Positions 33,509-42,140 of a stretch of 43,509 nucleotides of DNA are shown here, in pieces. A program made the position numbers and the translations under genes. The notes under the pieces were generated by a model. The model was not told the DNA's origin, searched no databases, and saw nothing but the letters and a program-made list of their open reading frames with translations. The DNA is from Avibacterium volantium_A (GTDB lineage Bacteria; Pseudomonadota; Gammaproteobacteria; Enterobacterales; Pasteurellaceae): assembly GCF_049366555.1 (NCBI RefSeq), contig NZ_JBMMGT010000023.1, forward strand, positions 1-43,509. Reading direction: 5' to 3'. Position 1 is the stretch's first letter; each line of letters starts with the position of its first letter.

Positions 33509-34137
33509 CAGAACTAGAACAAAAAATTGAAATGGTGAACCTTGCTCGCTCATTTTATGAACGTGGCTATAGTGTTGGTGGGGCGGGAAATTTATCTGTT
33601 CGTTTAGATGAAAATCGGATTTTGGTTACGCCAACAGGTTCATCTTTAGGACGGCTTACACCTGAAAAACTATCTGTGGTGGATATGCAAGGCAACTGGC
33701 TTGCAGGGGATAAACCTTCTAAAGAATATGTTTTTCATTTGGCGTTATATCAGAACAATCCGCAATGCAATGCGGTGGTTCATCTTCATTCTACTTATTT
33801 AACCGCTCTTTCTTGTTTAGAAGGCTTAAATCCAGACAACGCAATGCGTGCTTTTACACCCTATTATGTGATGCGAGTCGGTCAACTTCCGATGATTCCT
33901 TACTATCGCCCTGGTGATGTCAATATTGCTCGTGAATTAGGGGAACGTGCTTTATCTGGCAAAGCCTTTTTACTTGCTAATCACGGTGTTGTTGTTACGG
34001 GAACAAGCTTGGTTGATGCGGTGGATAACACGGAAGAATTAGAAGAAACCGCCAAATTGTTCTTTATCTTAAAAGAACAAAATATCCGTTATCTCACAGA
34101 TGCAGAAGTGAAAGATTTAGAAAACAGGGGGAAATAA
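33505..34137 (+). CDS. otnC: 3-oxo-tetronate 4-phosphate decarboxylase OtnC
   Basis: Class II aldolase/adducin-fold enzyme of 210 residues, converting 3-oxo-tetronate 4-phosphate to dihydroxyacetone phosphate and CO2. Seen: GGAGNLSVRL phosphate loop region, TPTGSSLG, the conserved Glu in PSKEYVFH (Glu74), zinc ligands in VVHLHSTYLTAL (His93, His95) and NHGVVVTG (His160). Its ATG overlaps the otnK stop and its stop is 2 bases from otnI. A fuculose- or ribulose-phosphate aldolase is the alternative by fold only; the operon argues for OtnC. Confidence 0.92.
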   Translation: MTELEQKIEMVNLARSFYERGYSVGGAGNLSVRLDENRILVTPTGSSLGRLTPEKLSVVDMQGNWLAGDKPSKEYVFHLALYQNNPQCNAVVHLHSTYLTALSCLEGLNPDNAMRAFTPYYVMRVGQLPMIPYYRPGDVNIARELGERALSGKAFLLANHGVVVTGTSLVDAVDNTEELEETAKLFFILKEQNIRYLTDAEVKDLENRGK

Positions 34138-34139
34138 TT

Positions 34140-34922
34140 ATGCCTAAATTTGCAGCTAATCTTACAATGATGTTTAACGAAGTTCCATTCTTAGATCGCT
34201 TTGAAGCAGCGGCTAAGGCGGGATTTCGTTATGTGGAATATCTTTGGCCTTATGATTATTCCACCACAGAGTTAAAACAACGTTTAGATCAATTTGGCTT
34301 GAAACAAGTGCTATTTAACACGCAAGCAGGAGATGTGAGTCAAGGTGAATGGGGCGTTGCCGCGATTCCCGGACGAGAAGATGATGCTCGCCGTGATATT
34401 GATTTATCGTTGGAATATGCCCTTGCCCTAAATTGCCCAAATGTTCACGTGATGGCGGCAGTTGTTCCTGAGGGGGCAGATCGTGAGGCTTACAAAGCGA
34501 CATTTATTGAAAATGTCCGTTATGCCGCAGAAAAATTTAAACCTCACGGCATCAAGGTATTACTTGAAGCCCTTAGCCCTGAAGTGAAACCGAATTATTT
34601 GCTTAAAAGCCAATACGATACGTTAGAAATCGTTGAGTTAGTTGATCGTGATAACGTGTTTGTACAGTTAGATTATTTCCATGCACAAAATGTTGATGGC
34701 AATTTATCCTGCTTAACGGACAAACTTGCTGGCAAATTTGCTCATATCCAAATAGCTTCCGTTCCTGATCGCCACGAACCCGATGAAGGGGAAATTAACT
34801 ATCAATATATTTTCAATAAATTAGATGAGATGGGTTATGAGGGTTATGTTGGTTGTGAATACAAACCAAGAGCGAAAACCGAAGAAGGATTAGATTGGTT
34901 CGAGCCTTACAAAAAGGCATAG
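34140..34922 (+). CDS. otnI: 2-oxo-tetronate isomerase OtnI
   Basis: Hydroxypyruvate-isomerase-like TIM barrel of 260 residues, interconverting 2-oxo- and 3-oxo-tetronate. Family motifs: FAANLTMMFNEVPFLDRF at the N-terminus, FNTQAGD, GEWGVAAIPGRE, VLLEALSPEVKPNYLL with the catalytic Glu, VFVQLDYFHAQN, HIQIASVPDRHEPDEGE with metal-binding His and Asp, and GYVGCEYKP with the second catalytic Glu. It is the fourth gene of the tightly packed ltnD-otnK-otnC-otnI block; a stem-loop and a 66-base gap follow. Confidence 0.92.
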   Translation: MPKFAANLTMMFNEVPFLDRFEAAAKAGFRYVEYLWPYDYSTTELKQRLDQFGLKQVLFNTQAGDVSQGEWGVAAIPGREDDARRDIDLSLEYALALNCPNVHVMAAVVPEGADREAYKATFIENVRYAAEKFKPHGIKVLLEALSPEVKPNYLLKSQYDTLEIVELVDRDNVFVQLDYFHAQNVDGNLSCLTDKLAGKFAHIQIASVPDRHEPDEGEINYQYIFNKLDEMGYEGYVGCEYKPRAKTEEGLDWFEPYKKA

Positions 34923-34928
34923 TACATT

Positions 34929-34955
34929 GCTTGCTAGGGTAAATTTCTAGCAAGC
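34929..34955 (+). other. Stem-loop after otnI
   Basis: GCTTGCTAG (34929-34937) and CTAGCAAGC (34947-34955) form a perfect 9-bp stem with a 9-base loop. The next bases are CCTTATCC, not a T run. It could be an RNA-processing or mRNA 3'-end protection element within the operon rather than a terminator. Confidence 0.55.
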
Positions 34956-34988
34956 CCTTATCCACGTTGATGAACAAGGAGAATCATT

Positions 34989-35675
34989 ATGTTTATGTTT
35001 CTATCTCACCCTTTAGATCCGAAAGACGTTGCTTGGCCCGGTGAACCTGTTGTGAAAGTAACCAGATGCACGGATGTTACTGAAGATTGCCCATTTAGTA
35101 GTTTTATTAGTGAAATACCCAATCATTGTGGCACCCATATGGATGCACCACGCCATTTTGTCAAAGATGGATTGAGTATTAATGAACTACCAATAGATTA
35201 TTTTTGCCATAAAAAAGTGGCTCTCATTGAAATACCAAAAGGAGAAGCAGAAGGGATCACGAAAGAAGATTTAATGCCTTACGCTGAGATTTTATCGCAA
35301 GTGTCTTTTGCCTTTTTACGCACAGGTTTTGAAAAATATCGTACAGAAAACCCCGCACTTTACCAAAATGAAGGTCCTTATATTGCGACCAGTGCAGGAA
35401 AATATCTCTCAGATAACTTTCCAAATTTAAAAGGGGTTGGCATTGATTTCCTTGCTTTAGGCTCTCCATCATCACGCGTACCAGACAGTGAAAATCCAAA
35501 ACATTGTCATCAAGCTATTTTAGGTTATCACACAGGTCGTTTTACTACTGTTATTGAAGATATGCATCTCGCAGAATTACCGCGCAATGCCAATATTGTG
35601 CAATTTTTCAACGCGCCATTGCGTATTGTAGGGTTAGATTCTAGCCAAGTAACTTGCATTGTTGAGCTTGAATAA
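34989..35675 (+). CDS. Cyclase-family metal-dependent hydrolase (kynurenine-formamidase fold)
   Basis: A 228-residue protein of the cyclase family (PF04199 type). The diagnostic metal motif HxGTHxDxPxHF is intact as HCGTHMDAPRHF (residues 46-57), with a further His/Glu set near HCHQAILGYHTGRF and VIEDMHLAEL. Members hydrolyse N-formylkynurenine, isatin, or cyclic amides and lactone-like substrates. No other tryptophan-degradation gene is nearby. AAGGAG is spaced 6 bases before the ATG. It sits inside the tetronate cluster, between otnI and a MIP channel, and a good terminator follows. I infer hydrolysis of a small ring or ester related to the pathway, such as a tetronolactone; this is a hypothesis. 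Confidence 0.82.
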   Translation: MFMFLSHPLDPKDVAWPGEPVVKVTRCTDVTEDCPFSSFISEIPNHCGTHMDAPRHFVKDGLSINELPIDYFCHKKVALIEIPKGEAEGITKEDLMPYAEILSQVSFAFLRTGFEKYRTENPALYQNEGPYIATSAGKYLSDNFPNLKGVGIDFLALGSPSSRVPDSENPKHCHQAILGYHTGRFTTVIEDMHLAELPRNANIVQFFNAPLRIVGLDSSQVTCIVELE

Positions 35676-35682
35676 TCTGTGA

Positions 35683-35714
35683 ATAGGTGCGCTGAAATGT
35701 GCATCTATTTTTTT
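35683..35714 (+). terminator. Intrinsic terminator between the cyclase-family gene and the MIP channel
   Basis: ATAGGTGCGC (35683-35692) pairs with GTGCATCTAT (35699-35708), 10 bp with two wobbles and a 6-base loop, followed by seven T (35708-35714). It divides the catabolic cluster into two transcription segments or dampens the distal part. Confidence 0.85.
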
Positions 35715-35731
35715 AGCAAAAGGAGATGGTT

Positions 35732-36451
35732 ATGGAAAATCTTAACCTTTACCTTGGAGAATTGGTCGGTACAGCCTTTTTTATGGTATTAGGATTGGGC
35801 GTGTGTGCCAATATTTCCTTAAAAAAATCTGGAATGTATGGTAGTGGCGGTATTGTCGCTGCTTGTGGTTGGGGGCTTGCAATGGTTTCTATTGCAGTTA
35901 TTTTCGGCCCACTCACGGGCGCTCATGTTAATCCTGCGGTAACAATTGGTTTTTGGGCTGTTGGGCGTTTTCCCGCTCATTTAGTTGCTGGATATATTAT
36001 TGCACAGTTAATCGGTGCATTTATTGGTGCGCTAATAATTTGGCTATTATTCAAAGATCATTTAGATGAAGAAGATAACCAAAATAGTAAATTAGGTGTT
36101 TTCGCAACCATTGCATCTAATCAAAACAACTGGCGTAACTGTCTTTCTGAAACTGTTGCCACTTTCTCTTTGCTGTTCATTTTATTCGCGTTAGGGCATC
36201 AAATTCCTGCTAATGGTATGGCGATGTTTTTTGTCTTTGCCGCTGTTGCTGGTGGGGTGATGTCTTTTGGTGGATTAACTGGCTATGCCATTAATCCCGC
36301 TCGAGATTTTATGCCGCGATTAGTCCATCACATTATGCCAATTAAAAACAAAGGTCATTCTCGCTTTGAATATGCTTGGGTACCTATTGTTGGGCCAATT
36401 ATTGGGGCTTGTTTAGCAGCATTGTTATATCGAGCTTTATTTGTATCTTAA
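35732..36451 (+). CDS. MIP-family channel, aquaglyceroporin (GlpF-like)
   Basis: Six-helix inner-membrane channel of 239 residues for small neutral solutes. Both pore motifs are intact: HVNPAVT (Asn67-Ala69) and YAINPARDF (Asn188-Arg191), with Asp192 after the second motif, the glycerol-facilitator hallmark. By alignment from memory with E. coli GlpF, the selectivity filter would use Trp47 (GlpF Trp48), Tyr185 (Phe200) and Arg191 (Arg206), so a polyol-type pore. AAAAGGAG is spaced 6 bases before the ATG at 35732; the ATG at 35726 abuts the SD and is rejected. No glycerol kinase gene adjoins, and placement within the tetronate cluster suggests a substrate of that pathway. Confidence 0.88.
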   Translation: MENLNLYLGELVGTAFFMVLGLGVCANISLKKSGMYGSGGIVAACGWGLAMVSIAVIFGPLTGAHVNPAVTIGFWAVGRFPAHLVAGYIIAQLIGAFIGALIIWLLFKDHLDEEDNQNSKLGVFATIASNQNNWRNCLSETVATFSLLFILFALGHQIPANGMAMFFVFAAVAGGVMSFGGLTGYAINPARDFMPRLVHHIMPIKNKGHSRFEYAWVPIVGPIIGACLAALLYRALFVS

Positions 36452-36503
36452 TTCATAAACTTCATTTTACATTTATCCACTTTTCATAGAAAAGGAGATC
36501 ATA

Positions 36504-37451
36504 ATGAACATTGTCATCACAGGTGGACAAGGATTCCTTGGACAACGTTTAGCAAAAACATTACTCAAACAGACCGCACTTCCGATTGAAGAACTCGTGC
36601 TGATTGATGTGGTAAAACCCGTTGCGCCAAACAATGATCCAAGGGTGCGTTGCGTAGAAATGGATTTACGCCAGCCACAGGGCTTAGAGGACATCATCAC
36701 CGAGCAAACCACTGCCATTTTCCATTTAGCTGCGATTGTGAGTAGCCACGCAGAGCAAGATCCTGATTTAGGCTATGAGATTAATTTTCTCGCCACACGT
36801 CATTTATTAGAAGCCTGTCGCAGAACCAATCCGAATATTCGCTTTATTTTCTCCAGTTCTTTAGCGGTGTTTGGCGGTGAGCTCCCCCCTGTGATTACAG
36901 ACAGCACAGCGGTAACACCACAATCTACTTATGGTTCACAAAAAGCAATGTGTGAGCTGTTGATTAATGATTACAGCCGTAAAGGCTTTGTTGATGGTTT
37001 GGTGGTACGTTTACCAACCATTTGTATTCGCCCAGGCAAACCAAATAAAGCCGCATCTTCATTTGTCAGTAGCATTATGCGTGAACCTTTACACGGTGAA
37101 GACAGTATTTGCCCTGTATCAGAAGATCTCGGTTTATGGCTTTCTAGCCCAAATACCGTAGTAAACAACTTCATTCATTGCTTGCAATTAGCCAAATTAC
37201 CAGCGCGTAGTTGGCATATTGTGAATTTGCCAGGATTTAGCGTTTCAGTGAAAGAAATGTTAGCCGATCTTGCAGAAATAAAAGGACGCGACATTTTACA
37301 GCACGTCAAATTCCAATTCGATCCGCAAATCAATGACATTGTCGCCAGTTGGCCTGCTCAGATTGATAACCATAAAGCCTTGGCATTAGGTTTCAAAGCG
37401 GATGAAGATTTTAAATCCGTGATTCAACAATTTATTCAATATGATATGTAA
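36504..37451 (+). CDS. denD: D-erythronate dehydrogenase DenD (short-chain epimerase/dehydratase fold)
   Basis: Extended short-chain dehydrogenase of 315 residues oxidising D-erythronate to 3-oxo-tetronate with NAD. Seen: Rossmann TGGQGFLGQRLA (Gly7-Gly13), LIDVV with the NAD-binding Asp, FHLAAIVSSHAE, the serine run FIFSSSLAVFG and the catalytic pair YGSQK (Tyr143, Lys147). The annotation as a nucleotide-sugar epimerase is common for this family; linkage to otnK/otnC and gntP favours DenD. AAAGGAG precedes the ATG. No terminator separates it from the channel gene upstream; gntP follows by 9 bases. Confidence 0.88.
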   Translation: MNIVITGGQGFLGQRLAKTLLKQTALPIEELVLIDVVKPVAPNNDPRVRCVEMDLRQPQGLEDIITEQTTAIFHLAAIVSSHAEQDPDLGYEINFLATRHLLEACRRTNPNIRFIFSSSLAVFGGELPPVITDSTAVTPQSTYGSQKAMCELLINDYSRKGFVDGLVVRLPTICIRPGKPNKAASSFVSSIMREPLHGEDSICPVSEDLGLWLSSPNTVVNNFIHCLQLAKLPARSWHIVNLPGFSVSVKEMLADLAEIKGRDILQHVKFQFDPQINDIVASWPAQIDNHKALALGFKADEDFKSVIQQFIQYDM

Positions 37452-37460
37452 GGGGGCAAT

Positions 37461-38927
37461 ATGTTTGGTTTACCTACGCCAATTATCGGCTTAATCATTG
37501 CTGTTTTTGTACTGGTTTATTTAGTTTTAAAGACGCGTGTTCACGCATTTATTGCAATGCTCATTGCTTCCTCCATTGCTGGGTTGATTGGTGGAATGAG
37601 CGCGCAAGAAACCTTAGGTGCGATCTCTAAAGGCTTTGGTGGCACCTTAGGAGGAATCGGGATTGTTATTGGTCTAGGCGTTATGATGGGAAGTATCCTT
37701 GAAGTGTCAGGCGCTGCCGAAAAAATGGCATATAGCTTTATCAAAATGCTTGGAAAGAAAAAAGAAGAATGGGCATTGGCCATTACGGGTTATGTTGTGA
37801 GTATTCCGATTTTTGTGGATTCCGCCTTTGTGATTTTGTATCCCGTTGCCAAAGCGCTTGCAAAAAACGGTAAACGCTCGCTATTAACACTTGGCGTTGC
37901 TCTTGCGGGTGGTTTAGTTGTTACACACCATACCGTGCCGCCAACACCAGGGCCGTTAGGGGTTGCGGGATTATTTAACGTAGATATTGGCGCAATGTTG
38001 TTAGTGGGAATGTCGATGGCAGCCTTTCCTGTAATTGGTATTGTTCTCTATGCAAAATGGCTCGATAAAAAATACCCTGACTTTAATCAACAAGTCTTCA
38101 CTCAAGAAGAATTGAAACAAAAATATGATGATTACATTGAAAGTCGTGAAAAGAAAAATCTACCAAGTTTAGGGCTTTCTTTGCTGCCAATTTTATTGCC
38201 AATCGTGTTAATTTTTATCAAAGCGATTTTAGATTTAATCGCGAAAGGAAATCCAGATTTATCCCACAACGTGGTTTATCAAGCCTTTATTTTCCTTGGT
38301 CACCCAATCATTGCTTTAGCAATTAGTGTGTTGATTTCTGTTTATGCGTTATTGCCAAAAGTGGACAGAAATACCACCGCACTTCATTTAGAAGAAGGGG
38401 TGAAAACTGCAGGTATTATTTTATTAGTAACTGGTGCAGGTGGTGCATTAGGTGCGGTATTGCGTGAAAGCGGTGCGGGGGCAGAACTTGCTAAACAAGT
38501 GGCATCTTTACCCATTTCACCCATTTTAATTCCATTTATCGTCTCCACTCTTGTTCGCTTTATTCAAGGTTCTGGCACGGTGGCAATGATTACAGCTGCA
38601 TCCATTTCTGCCCCTATTTTAGCGCAAATCCCGGGGGTAAATATGTTACTTGCCGCTCAAGCTGCAACAATGGGATCGCTTTTCTTCGGTTATTTCAACG
38701 ACAGTTTATTCTGGGTAGTAAACCGTATGATGGGCATTAGCGATGTGAAAAAACAAATGATTGTTTGGTCTGTTCCAACCACGATCGCTTGGGCAATTGG
38801 CGGTTCTATGGTGATTTTCGCTAACCTAATTTGGGGTAATGATGGTTCGTTATTTGACTTAATTTTACCTTTAGGTGTGCTTGGCGGAATCTTACTTTAT
38901 GTAAACCGACAAAATAAACAACTTTAA
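37461..38927 (+). CDS. GntP-family permease for tetronates/aldonates
   Basis: Proton symporter of the gluconate permease family, 488 residues with about twelve to fourteen membrane helices. Signatures: an N-terminal FGLPTPIIGLIIAVFVL, GGTLGGIGIVIGLGVMMG, ISIPIFVDSAF-like VVSIPIFVDSAFVIL, VTHHTVPPTPGPLGVAGLF, GAGGALGAVLRESG, RFIQGSGTVAMITAA and FFGYFNDSLFWVVNRM. In related clusters it is the uptake system for the acids metabolised by the adjoining enzymes, so L-threonate and D-erythronate are the inferred substrates. AAGGGGG precedes the ATG. It closes the cluster at a strong terminator. Confidence 0.9.
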   Translation: MFGLPTPIIGLIIAVFVLVYLVLKTRVHAFIAMLIASSIAGLIGGMSAQETLGAISKGFGGTLGGIGIVIGLGVMMGSILEVSGAAEKMAYSFIKMLGKKKEEWALAITGYVVSIPIFVDSAFVILYPVAKALAKNGKRSLLTLGVALAGGLVVTHHTVPPTPGPLGVAGLFNVDIGAMLLVGMSMAAFPVIGIVLYAKWLDKKYPDFNQQVFTQEELKQKYDDYIESREKKNLPSLGLSLLPILLPIVLIFIKAILDLIAKGNPDLSHNVVYQAFIFLGHPIIALAISVLISVYALLPKVDRNTTALHLEEGVKTAGIILLVTGAGGALGAVLRESGAGAELAKQVASLPISPILIPFIVSTLVRFIQGSGTVAMITAASISAPILAQIPGVNMLLAAQAATMGSLFFGYFNDSLFWVVNRMMGISDVKKQMIVWSVPTTIAWAIGGSMVIFANLIWGNDGSLFDLILPLGVLGGILLYVNRQNKQL

Positions 38928-38935
38928 CCTTAAAT

Positions 38936-38971
38936 AAATTCCGTGTGTTGTTTTCAATACACGGAATTTTT
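38936..38971 (+). terminator. Strong terminator closing the tetronate cluster
   Basis: AAATTCCGTGTGTTG (38936-38950) pairs with CAATACACGGAATTT (38955-38969), 15 bp with one wobble and a TTTT loop, then more T. It begins 9 bases after the gntP stop. Confidence 0.93.
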
Positions 38972-38985
38972 CTAATGGAGGAAAT

Positions 38986-40329
38986 ATGAAAAAGTGCGGT
39001 CTTTTATTTTGTAGTTTTTTATGCTTGCTCAATATCGCCAATGCCAATGATCAGCCCCAAGTACCAAATAAGCCCATAAAGATGACATTGATTGGCGAAA
39101 TTACCGAGCAAGGACAAAAAATTAGCGGTATTGCTTTAGAGTATGAAGACAATATTTTATCGGGATCAAACTTACGCCAGCTGTATCAAGTTCAAACTCA
39201 ATTAGATCAACAAGCACCGATTTCTCGAACTGTTTTAAAAGCCTATGTGAATAATCAAGCGCAAAAATCTCATCAATCAAATGCAGGGAAATTTGTCATC
39301 ATTGAGTTAGATACTCAAGATAAAAACGCCATTCCTTATAATTTGCGTGAAGAAAATACGCAGCCCATGACATTTAAGGCAAAAGATAAAAATGGCGAGA
39401 TTGTTTCTGTGGAAAAAATTCAACGTACAAAAGTGCCTGAATATTACAATGATCGATTAATTTATCAGGTTGAACAAACGGGCTTGCTTAAATTAACGAA
39501 TGGCAAAACCTTAGCTAAAACAAGTATAAAACAATCAGCCACGCAAAAAACGATTCATACCCCTTATCTAGATGAATTTGTTGCCAAAACGGTAAAAGGA
39601 AATCCTGCTGAAAACCAATTAGCTTATCGCTTTTATCGCCCACAACTTAACGTCAATCAAACTTATCCACTCACCATATTCCTACACGGTTCAGGACAAG
39701 TTGGAAAAGACAATCTTGCGCATTTATTGTCTAGCAAAGGGGCGATTGCAACCTTAACTTATGAAGCAGGATTTGTACTTGCACCACAATATCAAACAGT
39801 ATTTGATCCTTTTGCACCACAAGATGGTATTCATTGGCAAACCGATAATCGTCTTGATCTAGTTCTTAAAATGATTGATCACACCTTAAAAAATGAACCG
39901 CAAATTGATCCCTCACGAATTTATTTAATTGGGCTATCGCGTGGTGCAGAAGGAGCATTAAAACTGTTGCAAAAACGACCGCACTTTTTTGCTGGGGCTT
40001 TATTAATGAGTGGACGAGAAGCGAACACATTAGAATGGATAGATGGCAATGCAAATATTGCCAATCTATCAATGCTCAAAAATGAACATATTTGGTTTTT
40101 TCATAGCAAAGAAGACAAAGTTTCCCCCGTGCGTGGCTCAAGGATTAACTACGCCATTTTGCGCGACAAACTCAATGCACCAAATGTGAAATATACTGAA
40201 TTTACTATGAAACAAGCAGGTGATAACGGCATTGTAAACGCCAACCCACACAACACTTGGGACGCTGTTTTTAACAGCCCTGAAGTCATTCATTGGCTAT
40301 TAGCACAACGTAGAATCATTAAACCATAG
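38986..40329 (+). CDS. Secreted alpha/beta hydrolase (esterase/peptidase-like)
   Basis: A 447-residue protein with a cleavable signal peptide (MKKCGLLFCSFLCLLNIANA, likely cleaved after ANA near residue 20; no clear lipobox placement). Residues 30-200 form a non-catalytic N-terminal domain that I do not recognise. The C-terminal part is an alpha/beta hydrolase: oxyanion loop FLHGSGQVGKDN (234-237 HGSG), nucleophile elbow GLSRGAEG with Ser318, acid Asp377 in SKEDKVSP, and His422 in NPHNTWDAVF. The overall plan resembles secreted esterases and prolyl-oligopeptidase-like enzymes; the substrate is unknown. GGAGG precedes the ATG. The signal-peptide codons contain an uptake signal (38992-39000). 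It is 11 bases from the next hydrolase gene. Confidence 0.8.
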   Translation: MKKCGLLFCSFLCLLNIANANDQPQVPNKPIKMTLIGEITEQGQKISGIALEYEDNILSGSNLRQLYQVQTQLDQQAPISRTVLKAYVNNQAQKSHQSNAGKFVIIELDTQDKNAIPYNLREENTQPMTFKAKDKNGEIVSVEKIQRTKVPEYYNDRLIYQVEQTGLLKLTNGKTLAKTSIKQSATQKTIHTPYLDEFVAKTVKGNPAENQLAYRFYRPQLNVNQTYPLTIFLHGSGQVGKDNLAHLLSSKGAIATLTYEAGFVLAPQYQTVFDPFAPQDGIHWQTDNRLDLVLKMIDHTLKNEPQIDPSRIYLIGLSRGAEGALKLLQKRPHFFAGALLMSGREANTLEWIDGNANIANLSMLKNEHIWFFHSKEDKVSPVRGSRINYAILRDKLNAPNVKYTEFTMKQAGDNGIVNANPHNTWDAVFNSPEVIHWLLAQRRIIKP

Positions 40330-40340
40330 AGGAATAAATA

Positions 40341-42140
40341 ATGAACTCCAAAACCAGCTATATCATTGCTTTGATATTTCTTGCCATTACCCTATTGGCT
40401 TCTTATGTAGGCTTTCAAATTGAGCGTGATTTTGGGCGTATTGATGTACAAACAATCACAATTCCCACAGAAGAAAAACAACCGATGGTCGCCAAACTGT
40501 ACCGCCCGATTTCCGCTACCGCACAAACGCCAAAACCTGCGTTGCTCGCCCTGCACGGCTATCAAAGCGATAAAGAAGCCACCAGTACTTTCGGCGCGTT
40601 GGAACTGGCAAAGCGGGGCTTTGTGGTACTTGCTATCGATCATTTTGGGCACGGTTATTCCACCAAATTACCCGCTTCCAATAAAACTATTAGTGGTGCA
40701 AACAATGGTTATCAATATTTAAAAACCTTACCCTTTGTTGATAAAGATCGACTTGGTATTTTTGGACATTCGACAGGTGCATTAAATGCGATTCGTGTCG
40801 CAAAATTAAACCCTGATCATAAAGCCGTAAACGGGTTAAGTAGTAATGGCGGCGATCCAGCGTTACATAATTATTTGCTTACACAAGGTTTATATGAAGA
40901 AATTGGCGGTTACCGTGAGAAAACATTTCCCGTCAAAGATCTTGTCAATCACCCCGCTCGTTTAAAAGCTTTTTCTTTACCTGAAAATACAACCTTGCAA
41001 TGGGATCAGACTTATGGTTCTTTTGATAACGGAACGGCAAGACGTGCTGCATTAGTTGATGGCACGCATCTTGGTGTAATGATTGCTGAACAAAGTAATA
41101 AAGAAGCAATCCTATGGTTTAACCAAGCCTTACAAAATGGGGTAAAAGATCAAGATTGGGTTGATCCTGACGATCAAACCTATTGGTATAAAGAATTCTC
41201 AGGCTTGATCGCATTATTTAGTGCTATTCTTTCTGCGCTATTTTTAATAAATGGATTATTAAAACGTCCGTATTTTTCTGCCATCACTCAGCAAATTTCT
41301 GAGAAAACTACACTATCTACTAGAAAATGGTGGATCTTTGCTGGCATTAATATTGCACTCACAATGTTACTTTATCCTATTTTTACTCAATGGGGCGGTG
41401 CCAATGAACCTATTGCTGCAACACTTGAGTTTATGCCCCTTGAAATGGGAAATGGTATTATTAGCTGGCTTTTAGTCAGTGCGGTAATAAATTTGCTCTT
41501 TTTTATATTATGGAAAAAAGCCAACCCAACCGTTTCATTACAAGAATTTGGTGTGCTTAATCACGCAAATATCGGCTTGAAATCATTGGTGCTACGCTCG
41601 TTATTGTTAAGCACCATTGCCGTAGGTTATCTTTATATTTTAACTTGCCTTGTACACGCTTGGTTAGGCGTAGAATTGCGTTTCCTATGGCCGCTTTTAA
41701 AACCACTCACCCTTGAAAGAGCGGAACTATTTATCGTTTATTGGTTACCGATTTTGCTCTTTTTCTTTGCTTTCAATGGATTAATCATTGGCGTGCAAAT
41801 GAAACAACCATTACAGAAAACATTTTTTGCCACATTAATGCGTTGGTCGATAAAAACCGTTATTTTTGCCGTCAGCGGTTTATTTATTTTATGGTTATTC
41901 CACTTTATTCCTGATTTTATGCAAATTGGGCCGGGGTTTGACTTGATTGGTTTGCCACAATTTGGTGGACGCTGGATGATGATGCTCGCCGTGATTATTC
42001 CACAATTTATTGTATTCATTGTTATCAACCATTGGTGCTATCTCAAAACAGGGTACATTTATCTTGGCGTGTTCTTTACTTCAATGCTAATGGCGTGGAT
42101 TTTAGTTGGCGGGCAGGTTATTGGGCGATTTTTGGCTTGA
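40341..42140 (+). CDS. Membrane-anchored alpha/beta hydrolase with C-terminal multi-pass domain
   Basis: A 599-residue fusion-type protein. A first membrane helix (about 7-26) leads to an extracytoplasmic alpha/beta hydrolase: LALHGYQSDKEA (71-75), AIDHFGHG, nucleophile elbow GHSTG with Ser144, and a likely His243 in DGTHLGVM. From about residue 286 the rest is hydrophobic, with about eight helices (LIALFSAILSALFLING, WWIFAGINIALTMLLYPIF, IISWLLVSAVINLLFFIL, and further segments to the C-terminus). I know of no named function for this architecture. Short spacing makes it an operon with the secreted hydrolase. AGAGGAAT precedes the ATG. Confidence 0.75.
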   Translation: MNSKTSYIIALIFLAITLLASYVGFQIERDFGRIDVQTITIPTEEKQPMVAKLYRPISATAQTPKPALLALHGYQSDKEATSTFGALELAKRGFVVLAIDHFGHGYSTKLPASNKTISGANNGYQYLKTLPFVDKDRLGIFGHSTGALNAIRVAKLNPDHKAVNGLSSNGGDPALHNYLLTQGLYEEIGGYREKTFPVKDLVNHPARLKAFSLPENTTLQWDQTYGSFDNGTARRAALVDGTHLGVMIAEQSNKEAILWFNQALQNGVKDQDWVDPDDQTYWYKEFSGLIALFSAILSALFLINGLLKRPYFSAITQQISEKTTLSTRKWWIFAGINIALTMLLYPIFTQWGGANEPIAATLEFMPLEMGNGIISWLLVSAVINLLFFILWKKANPTVSLQEFGVLNHANIGLKSLVLRSLLLSTIAVGYLYILTCLVHAWLGVELRFLWPLLKPLTLERAELFIVYWLPILLFFFAFNGLIIGVQMKQPLQKTFFATLMRWSIKTVIFAVSGLFILWLFHFIPDFMQIGPGFDLIGLPQFGGRWMMMLAVIIPQFIVFIVINHWCYLKTGYIYLGVFFTSMLMAWILVGGQVIGRFLA

